Shown: positions 1 to 5,394 of the stretch, piece after piece
Numbering within the stretch: position 1 is the first letter of the stretch
Layout of the letters: the number at the start of each line of letters is the position of its first letter
From: Alphaproteobacteria bacterium
GTDB lineage: Bacteria; Pseudomonadota; Alphaproteobacteria; Puniceispirillales; Puniceispirillaceae
Direction of reading: 5' to 3'
Length of the DNA: 16,540 bases
Assembly (NCBI GenBank): GCA_011525265.1
Contig: WTHV01000171.1
Coordinates: 1 to 16,540 of the forward strand
The notes under the pieces: model-generated
Databases searched by the model: none
Told to the model about the DNA's origin: nothing
What the model saw: the letters and a program-made list of their open reading frames with translations, nothing else
Position numbers and translations under genes: made by a program

Positions 1-26
1 CAGCGTCAGATGTGTATAAGAGACAG
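1..26. other. Nextera/Tn5 sequencing adapter remnant (artefact)
   Basis: Bases 8-26 are exactly the 19-bp Tn5 mosaic end used in Nextera libraries (AGATGTGTATAAGAGACAG). Bases 1-7 (CAGCGTC) match the end of the Read 1 adapter stem that precedes it. This is library sequence left at a contig end, not genomic DNA. Genomic sequence appears to begin at base 27, where the reading frame of the adjacent permease gene ends. Confidence 0.96.
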
Positions 27-396
27 ATATAGACCTGAGCGCGCCTTGTACAGGCCCTGCATATTCCAAAAAATCTGTATAGGCATAGGCGATAATATAG
101 GCAGGGATAGCCGCAGGTAGAATAAGCATCCATTCAAGCAATCGGCGCCCGGCAAACTCATAGCGGCTTACCACCCACGCGCTTGATACACCAAATAAAC
201 AGGCAAGCACGCCAACACCGCCCATCAGCAAGACCGTATTCAGCATATAGCGCCCAAGCACTGTTTCAATCAAATGGCCTATTAAGGATGGTGAGGGCTG
301 AAGGGCAACAAATAACAAGGCAGCAATTGGCGCAAGCAGAAGCAAACAGATGCTTGCCTGCAATAATGACCACCTTGTGATAGTGCGAGCCAACAT
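27..396 (-). CDS. fbpB: FbpB/AfuB-type ferric-iron ABC transporter permease, N-terminal fragment
   Basis: The open frame starts at ATG 396-394 and runs for 123 residues to the contig end, so the C-terminal part (most of a roughly 500-700-residue protein) is missing. Three hydrophobic segments are visible at about residues 9-31, 50-76 and 86-107. The third, with the motif LPAAIPAYIIAYAYTDFLEY followed by AGPVQGALR, is characteristic of inner-membrane permeases of the ferric (Fe3+) ABC uptake family (FbpB, AfuB, SfuB). Such permeases form the channel for iron handed over by a periplasmic binding protein. AAAGGG about 10 nt upstream is a mediocre ribosome binding site. The gene lies behind its own promoter and downstream of the comDE terminator, so it is probably an independent unit. 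Other substrates (thiamine, putrescine-like) are possible for this fold, but the motif favours iron. Confidence 0.82.
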
Positions 397-433
397 GGCA
401 CAAAAACCCTTTAAATATCCGATAAGATGGCAA

Positions 434-463
434 GCGCCACGCCTTTATATAGCGCGCCACGCC
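434..463. repeat. 10-bp direct repeat flanking the permease -10 element
   Basis: GCGCCACGCC occurs exactly twice, at 434-443 and 454-463. The copies are 20 bp apart (two helical turns) with the TATATA box between them. The spacing puts both copies on the same DNA face, as expected for a pair of regulator sites, though this may be chance. Confidence 0.6.
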
Positions 464-475
464 ATGGTTTTACAA
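446..475 (-). promoter_or_regulatory. Probable sigma-70 promoter of the iron permease gene
   Basis: Read on the minus strand, a -35 element TTGTAA (475-470) is followed after 18 nt by a -10 element TATATA (451-446), about 50 nt upstream of the permease ATG. This is the best promoter-like pair in the gap between the comE terminator and the permease. It is judged from consensus only. Confidence 0.5.
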
Positions 476-477
476 CT

Positions 478-496
478 GATAATGCGAATTAGTTGC
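478..496 (-). promoter_or_regulatory. Weak Fur-box-like sequence next to the permease -35
   Basis: On the minus strand 496-478 reads GCAACTAATTCGCATTATC, which by eye matches 12 of 19 positions of the classical Fur box; the CATTATC half is perfect. It lies just upstream of the putative -35 of an iron-permease gene, where an iron repressor site would make sense. Many alphaproteobacteria use RirA or Irr instead, so this is only a candidate. Confidence 0.25.
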
Positions 497-521
497 AAGA
501 TGTCGCACTGCGGAAAACCAT

Positions 522-547
522 AAAAAAAATCGCCAACAATGTGGCGA
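522..547 (-). terminator. Rho-independent terminator of the comDE operon
   Basis: On the minus strand a 6-bp stem TCGCCA/TGGCGA (547-542 and 535-530) with a 6-nt loop is followed directly by eight T residues (529-522). It lies 35 nt past the comE stop codon and separates comDE from the iron permease gene. The plus-strand side has only CTTTTCT, so it is mainly a minus-strand terminator. Confidence 0.9.
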
Positions 548-581
548 CTTTTCTAACTATTTTGCGATAAGGCACAATGGC

Positions 582-1136
582 TTAGCTTTGAACCGCTTTC
601 ATAAAACGGTCTTTGATCACAACAGGATCATGTTCAATAACCGGCACAGGAATATTGCCAGACTCACATTTTGAGATAATGATTGTCATCTTATCATCAT
701 CAAAAGCGGCCTGTACAACTGAGGCTGTGTCTTCTGCTGAACATTCAATGACATGCTCACACCCACAAGCGCGCGCCACCTCGGCCAAGCTTGTCTTTTT
801 GCCTGTGTAGGTTGTCTGATCACCTGTTGAGCCATATGACCCATTATCAATGATTAGCAAAATATAATTCGCAGAAGGGTTATTGGCGATTGTTGGCAAT
901 GTGCCAAAATTCATCAAAACAGACCCATCACCATCAACCACAAGCACCTTTTTATCTTGTGCAAGCGCAAGGCCAAGGCCAATTGAAGAGGCAAGACCCA
1001 TTGTGCCAAGCATGTAAAAATTTGATGGCTGATCATCAATCAAGTGCATTTCTTGTGATGGCAGGCCGATATTTGTCACAACAAGCTTGTCAGAAATAAA
1101 AGGAACAAGCGTTTTTAATACATCAGAGCGAATCAT
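582..1136 (-). CDS. comE: Sulfopyruvate decarboxylase, beta subunit (ThDP-binding)
   Basis: This 184-residue protein is the C-terminal half of a split ThDP-dependent decarboxylase of the sulfopyruvate/phosphonopyruvate decarboxylase family. The ThDP/Mg2+ motif is seen as GDGS at residues 69-72 with the paired Asn at 98 (IIDNGSYG). The usual ComE length is about 185-190, so it is complete. With ComD it would convert 3-sulfopyruvate to sulfoacetaldehyde and CO2 in the cytoplasm, a step in degradation of C3 sulfonates (sulfolactate, DHPS) or in coenzyme M synthesis. A good ribosome site, AAAGGAG, lies 7 nt before ATG 1136-1134. The start overlaps the comD stop by one base (TAATG), so the subunits are translationally coupled. 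No xsc or sulfonate transporter lies in the window. A two-subunit phosphonopyruvate decarboxylase is the main alternative. Confidence 0.85.
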   Translation of the reverse strand: MIRSDVLKTLVPFISDKLVVTNIGLPSQEMHLIDDQPSNFYMLGTMGLASSIGLGLALAQDKKVLVVDGDGSVLMNFGTLPTIANNPSANYILLIIDNGSYGSTGDQTTYTGKKTSLAEVARACGCEHVIECSAEDTASVVQAAFDDDKMTIIISKCESGNIPVPVIEHDPVVIKDRFMKAVQS

Positions 1137-1636
1137 TAGTTGGCTCCTTTCCAGAAACTGGCATCAGTCAAAATCGCAACAGGTTTGCGTGCCATAAAGC
1201 TATGCTTCAAGATACCATCAAGCTCTTTGACATCTTCATGCGCATGGAAATGATAGGTTGGGATATTCAACTGGTTCAATAATGCTTTTGTGTGAACCGC
1301 CATCTCAACCTGACAGGCCACAGGCTCACCGACCTCACCGCGATAGCTGATAAGCATCGGTAGTGCCATACGATAAAATTGTGTCAAAGTCACAAGGGCA
1401 TTAATGGTCACACCAATCGCTGTGTTCTGCATTATAATGGCAGAGCGTTTGCCGCCCATCGTTGCCCCAGCGCATAGACCAATGCCTTCATCTTCTTTAT
1501 TTGATGGAACATGAATGATTGATTTTTCCTGATCAATCTTGTCAAGGACACCGGCCAACTGTTTACATGGCACAGATGTTACGAACTGAATTTCGTTTTT
1601 CACAAAATCAGCGATAATTTGGTCATTAATAGACAT
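1136..1636 (-). CDS. comD: Sulfopyruvate decarboxylase, alpha subunit
   Basis: This 166-residue protein is the N-terminal (PYR-type) half of the split ThDP decarboxylase and is close to the usual ComD length of about 165-170. Glu50 in the DEGIGLCAGA segment (residues 49-58) matches the conserved glutamate that activates the ThDP pyrimidine. The MQNTAIGVTINAL segment corresponds to the conserved MQNSGLGN..N region of the family. Together with ComE it forms the active site at the subunit interface. The start ATG (1636-1634) is preceded by GGGTGAT, a strong but closely spaced ribosome site. The 169-bp AT-rich gap upstream contains a palindrome that may control the operon. The order alpha then beta, with a one-base stop-start overlap, is the usual arrangement. 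Confidence 0.86.
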   Translation of the reverse strand: MSINDQIIADFVKNEIQFVTSVPCKQLAGVLDKIDQEKSIIHVPSNKEDEGIGLCAGATMGGKRSAIIMQNTAIGVTINALVTLTQFYRMALPMLISYRGEVGEPVACQVEMAVHTKALLNQLNIPTYHFHAHEDVKELDGILKHSFMARKPVAILTDASFWKGAN

Positions 1637-1671
1637 ATATCACCCATTATTTGAATTTCATTTGTGCGATA

Positions 1672-1687
1672 GTGAAACATATTTCAC
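1672..1687. promoter_or_regulatory. GTGAAA/TTTCAC palindrome, candidate operator of comDE
   Basis: Perfect 6-bp inverted repeat GTGAAA-CATA-TTTCAC, 36 nt upstream of the comD start. A further TTTTCA/TGAAAA pair lies at 1706-1711 and 1719-1724. The symmetry (GAAAC..TTTC) resembles operators of IclR/KdgR-type regulators, but no such regulator gene is in the window. The rest of the 1637-1805 gap is AT-rich and holds overlapping TGATAA/TTATCA repeats at 1737-1765, with no gene. Confidence 0.4.
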
Positions 1688-1805
1688 CACAGCTTGTATC
1701 AATTATTTTCACTATTTTTGAAAAAAACAGTACAATTTTATCAAAAATTATATGATAAATTATCAAAAAATGACTTATTTGCTAAAAATTGATTTTGCCC
1801 TTACC

Positions 1806-2498
1806 TTATGACGTTTTTAAGGCATATCCGGCACCACGTACTGTGCGCAGCAAATCATCATCACCATCTTGAACCGTACGAAGCGCTTTTCTCAAACGAC
1901 TTAAATGCACATCAACCGTTCTATCCTCGACATAAATGCCATGACCCCAGATTTTATCAAGCAGCTGTTGACGGCTATAGACTTGTCCCGGGCGTTCCAT
2001 TAGCAAGGATAAAATTTTAAATTCCTTTGGCCCTAGGGTGATAGGCTTATCTCCCTTTTTTACGACCATTTGGTTATGATCAATAATCAGGTCACCCACA
2101 ATTTGGATGCTATCAGACATGGTCGGCGAAGCACGCCGCAACACAGCTTTAATGCGGGAGATTAATTCGCGTGGTGAAAAAGGTTTTGTGACATAATCAT
2201 CAGCCCCAATATCAAGGCCAAAGGTTTTATCACCTTCCTCACCGCGCGCTGACAGCATAATCACGGGCGTTTTTGATAATTCTGGCGATTTACGGATCAG
2301 CTTGCAGACATCAATGCCTGATAATTCCGGCATCATCCAATCAAGAATCACAAGATCAGGTTGCAACAGCTCTGCCATCTCAGCCGCTTGCCTGCCATCA
2401 TGGGCTTTATGCACCACATAGCCTGCCTTAGTCAGATTAAATGAGAGGAGCTCAAGCTGATTTGGTTCATCATCTGCAATTAAAATAGAGGCACTCAT
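1806..2498 (-). CDS. phoB: Phosphate regulon response regulator PhoB
   Basis: This 230-residue OmpR/PhoB-family response regulator has an N-terminal receiver domain (about 1-118) and a C-terminal winged-helix DNA-binding domain (about 130-228). Receiver landmarks are the acidic pair near residue 10, phospho-acceptor Asp53 (LVILDWMMP), Ser83 in the switch region and Lys105 in DDYVTKPFSP. The C-terminal part, with LGPKEFKIL, YVEDRTVDVHLSRLRKAL and TVRGAGY, is strikingly PhoB-like. Phosphorylated by PhoR, it should activate Pho-regulon genes under phosphate limitation. The start chosen is ATG 2498-2496, with TTTAGG 6 nt upstream; an in-frame TTG two codons earlier (2504) is possible but has no good ribosome site. 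It follows phoR by 18 nt, so the two are cotranscribed. Confidence 0.93.
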   Translation of the reverse strand: MSASILIADDEPNQLELLSFNLTKAGYVVHKAHDGRQAAEMAELLQPDLVILDWMMPELSGIDVCKLIRKSPELSKTPVIMLSARGEEGDKTFGLDIGADDYVTKPFSPRELISRIKAVLRRASPTMSDSIQIVGDLIIDHNQMVVKKGDKPITLGPKEFKILSLLMERPGQVYSRQQLLDKIWGHGIYVEDRTVDVHLSRLRKALRTVQDGDDDLLRTVRGAGYALKTS

Positions 2499-2516
2499 CA
2501 GCAACCTAAATCACGT

Positions 2517-3617
2517 TTATTTCACATAAAGCGGCAAGGTAATTGCAAAGCAGGTAGTGTTACCACCCAGCTCGTCACCTTTTTCGCTTGTTATTGTCAT
2601 ATCACCTCTGTGGCGATTGACAATATGTTTTACGATAGCAAGACCTAGACCCGTGCCGCCTTTTTGACGCGATCTGGCTTTATCGACACGGTAAAACCGT
2701 TCTGTTAAGCGCGGAATATGACGCTCTTCAATACCCTCACCTTGGTTTGCGACACGCACGATAAGCGTCTTGCCATCGCCTTCCAGAGAGATAGTAATCC
2801 CTGTTTGGGAATAGCCATATTTAATCGCATTCTCGATCAAATTATGGAATACCTCGACAATTTCATCCACATCGCCTTGAATGAGGGCGGCGCCATCTTC
2901 GACATGATTCATAAAGGTAAGAGGCATCTGTTGTTTTTGCGCGCGCCCATCAAGGATATCAATGACAGAGTTTATCACCTCATCAAGCCTGACAACTTCA
3001 TGGGGTAAAATATGTTCTTCAACCTCAACACGCGACAGTGAGATAAGATCATCAATCAGTCTTGTCATACGCTTTGCTTCTTCATCCATAATAGATAAAA
3101 AGCGATCTTGATCTTCTAGGTCGATATCATCAGTGCCTTTTAAGGTTTCGATGAACCCAATTAAAGAGGTCAAAGGCGAGCGCAATTCATGAGACACATT
3201 TGCCACAAAATCACGGCGTACCTTATCAAGGTTACGCTGTAGGGTCATATCCATGATTAAGACACCGACAAGATTTTCTCCCATAGGCATTAATTTTATG
3301 CGGAATTGCCGCCATAGCTTTTTCTGATAGCTATAAAGGAATTCATGCGGGCGTTTGCGTGTTTGAATATTATTGAAAATATCATCAAATCGTACATCAG
3401 GCAGGGCAGAGGATAGCGCCCTATTGACCAATTCTTGGCCAAGCAATTTTGACGCAGGGGCATTAGCAAAAACAATCATTTGATCGAAATTCACAAGCAA
3501 TAATCCATCTTCTAGCAAATTGCTAAATTGCTCTAATTGAGATGAAGCAATGGGAACAGTATCTGTGTTACCACTGTTATGATCAACTGGCACATTATCA
3601 CTTTGCGGATCTGTCAT
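2517..3617 (-). CDS. phoR: Phosphate regulon sensor histidine kinase PhoR (soluble form)
   Basis: This 366-residue kinase has a PAS-like domain (about 28-125), a HisKA dimerisation domain with phospho-accepting His143 (NVSHELRSPLTSL) and an HATPase domain: N-box HNLIENAIKYG at 258-268, the PhoR signature RLTERFYRVDKARSR at 303-317, and G2 box GGTGLGLAIVKH at 320-331. In the G1 box the usual aspartate is Asn291 (NQGEGI; codon at 2745-2747). No transmembrane segment is visible, whereas E. coli PhoR (431 aa) has an N-terminal membrane anchor. An in-frame TAG 12 nt upstream of ATG 3617-3615 rules out a longer protein in this frame. AGGA 7 nt before the ATG supports this start. It probably phosphorylates PhoB, encoded just downstream. 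The pst/phoU genes that often accompany phoR are absent here. Confidence 0.92.
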   Translation of the reverse strand: MTDPQSDNVPVDHNSGNTDTVPIASSQLEQFSNLLEDGLLLVNFDQMIVFANAPASKLLGQELVNRALSSALPDVRFDDIFNNIQTRKRPHEFLYSYQKKLWRQFRIKLMPMGENLVGVLIMDMTLQRNLDKVRRDFVANVSHELRSPLTSLIGFIETLKGTDDIDLEDQDRFLSIMDEEAKRMTRLIDDLISLSRVEVEEHILPHEVVRLDEVINSVIDILDGRAQKQQMPLTFMNHVEDGAALIQGDVDEIVEVFHNLIENAIKYGYSQTGITISLEGDGKTLIVRVANQGEGIEERHIPRLTERFYRVDKARSRQKGGTGLGLAIVKHIVNRHRGDMTITSEKGDELGGNTTCFAITLPLYVK

Positions 3618-3812
3618 GAGACTTTCCTATGCATTTTGTCACACAGCATCTCTGGGCGACATTCTAACGTCATGCTAGCAAATTACAGCCTTGCCTGACA
3701 AGAAATAGACTGCCATCTTGCCCCTCACCATTTGGTAAAATCAACGCATTAAAACAAACGCTTTCATCACTTGAAAAAGGCGATTATATCTAAAACAAAC
3801 AAGTTCTCGCAT

Positions 3813-3817
3813 GGAGG
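3813..3817 (+). promoter_or_regulatory. Strong ribosome binding site of mmsA
   Basis: GGAGG lies 8 nt before ATG 3826 and fixes the mmsA start. The rest of the 3618-3825 divergent gap between phoR and mmsA shows no clear Pho box and no convincing sigma-70 pair. It has only a short TTTCA-N5-TGAAA inverted repeat at 3762-3776. Confidence 0.85.
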
Positions 3818-3825
3818 CATAGGCT

Positions 3826-5328
3826 ATGTCACAAATCGGCCACTATATTAATGGCGCCGCAACAAACGGCTCACCATCTGGCACACAAGATGTCTTTAAT
3901 CCCGCTACTGGCGAAGTCTCAAGCCAAGTCGTGCTGGCATCACAAGCAGATGTCAATGACGCTGTTGCAGCCGCAAAAGCGGCTTGGCCAGCATGGTCAG
4001 CCCTACCTGTTTTGCGCCGCGCCCGTATTATGGATAAATTTAAAAATATCGTGAATGAACGTGCCACTATCTTGGCAGAAGCTATCTCAGCTGAACATGG
4101 CAAGACACATGATGATGCCCTTGGCGAAGTTACAAGAGGGGTAGAAGTTGTTGAATTTGCCACCTCTGCCCCCTCTTTTATGAAAGGGGAATATTCAGAA
4201 GATGTAGGCGCAGGCGTTGATAGCCATATGATTCGTCAATCGTTAGGTGTTGTAGCAGGTATCACACCTTTTAACTTCCCAGCCATGGTGCCAATGTGGA
4301 TGTTCCCTGTGGCACTTGTCACAGGCAATTGCTTTATCCTGAAACCATCAGAACGTGACCCTTCAGCCTCACTTCTCTTAGCCCAATGGCTTAGTGAAGC
4401 TGGCGTGCCTGAGGGTGTGTTCAATGTGGTGCAAGGTGACAAGCTAGCGGTTGATACGCTGCTGACACATGATGATATCAAAGCGGTCAGTTTTGTCGGC
4501 TCGACAGCCATTGCGCAATATATTCATGCCACTGGCACAGCCAATGGCAAACGTGTCCAAGCTTTGGGCGGTGCCAAAAATCATATGGTGATTATGCCAG
4601 ATGCTGATCTTGATATGGCGGCATCTGCACTGATGGGGGCGGCCTATGGCTCTGCTGGCGAGCGCTGTATGGCAATTTCTGTGGCTGTTCCTGTCACAAA
4701 TGCTGTAGCTGATGCGCTGATTGAACGTCTTGTTCCACAAATTGAAGCTTTGAAAATTGGCCCTGCTAGTGACAAAGCCTCAGAGATGGGCCCGCTCGTG
4801 ACAGCTGCAGCAGCAACACGTGCCAATCATTATGTGACTTTGGGCGAAGAACAAGGCGCAAAAGTCGTTGTTGATGGCAGAGGCTTTAAACAAGATAAGC
4901 AAGGCTATGAGAATGGCTTTTATGTTGGCGGTACATTGCTTGATAATGTCACGGAAGATATGGATTGCTATCGTGATGAGATTTTTGGCCCTGTGCTATC
5001 TGTGGTGCGCAAAAACTCTTATCAAGAGGCTGTTGATTTGATCCATGGTCATAATTACGCCAATGGCACAGCGATTTTTACGCGTGATGGCGATGTGGCT
5101 CGTAACTTCTCCAAAGATATTGAGGTTGGTATGGTTGGGGTGAATGTCCCTATCCCTGTGCCAATGGCCTATCACAGCTTTGGCGGTTGGAAATCATCAC
5201 TCTTTGGTGAGCATCACATGCATGGGATGGAAGGGGTGCGTTTTTACACGCGTATCAAGACCACAACAACAAGATGGCCTTCAGGTATGCGCTCTGACCC
5301 GCAATTCACCATGCCAACTTTGGGGTAA
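3826..5328 (+). CDS. mmsA: CoA-acylating methylmalonate-semialdehyde dehydrogenase
   Basis: This 500-residue protein is a full-length ALDH of the MmsA family. It oxidises (methyl)malonate semialdehyde with NAD+ and CoA to propionyl- or acetyl-CoA, serving valine, inositol, beta-alanine and thymine breakdown. Visible landmarks are the oxyanion Asn150 (TPFNFP), cofactor Lys173 (LKPSE), the NAD motif FVGSTAIA at 223-230, and nucleophile Cys281 in GSAGERCMAIS. At the position where hydrolytic ALDHs carry the general-base Glu there is GAKNH (249-253), as expected for a CoA-acylating enzyme. The end, with PVPMAYHSFGGWKSSLFG, is typical of the family. It is transcribed alone, divergent from phoR, and ends at a bidirectional terminator shared with the convergent acetoacetyl-CoA synthetase. 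Confidence 0.95.
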   Translation: MSQIGHYINGAATNGSPSGTQDVFNPATGEVSSQVVLASQADVNDAVAAAKAAWPAWSALPVLRRARIMDKFKNIVNERATILAEAISAEHGKTHDDALGEVTRGVEVVEFATSAPSFMKGEYSEDVGAGVDSHMIRQSLGVVAGITPFNFPAMVPMWMFPVALVTGNCFILKPSERDPSASLLLAQWLSEAGVPEGVFNVVQGDKLAVDTLLTHDDIKAVSFVGSTAIAQYIHATGTANGKRVQALGGAKNHMVIMPDADLDMAASALMGAAYGSAGERCMAISVAVPVTNAVADALIERLVPQIEALKIGPASDKASEMGPLVTAAAATRANHYVTLGEEQGAKVVVDGRGFKQDKQGYENGFYVGGTLLDNVTEDMDCYRDEIFGPVLSVVRKNSYQEAVDLIHGHNYANGTAIFTRDGDVARNFSKDIEVGMVGVNVPIPVPMAYHSFGGWKSSLFGEHHMHGMEGVRFYTRIKTTTTRWPSGMRSDPQFTMPTLG

Positions 5329-5346
5329 GCCTCTTTATAGCAAATC

Positions 5347-5383
5347 AAAAAAGCCGCCTCTTACAAAAAAGGGCGGCTTTTTT
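5347..5383. terminator. Bidirectional intrinsic terminator between mmsA and acetoacetyl-CoA synthetase
   Basis: A 12-bp perfect inverted repeat, AAAAAAGCCGCC (5347-5358) and GGCGGCTTTTTT (5372-5383), encloses a 13-nt loop. The A/T tracts give a U-run on either strand, so the hairpin can end both the plus-strand mmsA transcript (stop at 5328) and the minus-strand gene ending at 5395. Confidence 0.95.
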
Positions 5384-5394
5384 ATTATACGCTT

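Noticed and set aside
8..26. Tn5/IS50 mosaic end as a real transposon end
   Set aside because: It is preceded by the Nextera adapter stem at a contig end and no transposase is present; it is library sequence.
266..460. 64-codon minus-strand frame near the left end
   Set aside because: It is out of frame with the FbpB-like permease, whose hydrophobic segments and signature motif identify the true frame from ATG 396.
613..1099. Plus-strand open frames antisense to comE
   Set aside because: They are short, have no family features, and lie fully opposite a well-supported gene.
1737..1765. TTTATCA/TGATAAA/TTATCA inverted repeats as a phoB terminator
   Set aside because: The stems are almost pure AT with tiny loops in a very AT-rich region and would be unstable; termination there is not convincing.
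3690..3725. Pho box between phoR and mmsA (CTGACAA...CTGCCAT)
   Set aside because: The two halves start 15 bp apart instead of 11 and both deviate from CTGTCAT, so it is not a credible PhoB site.
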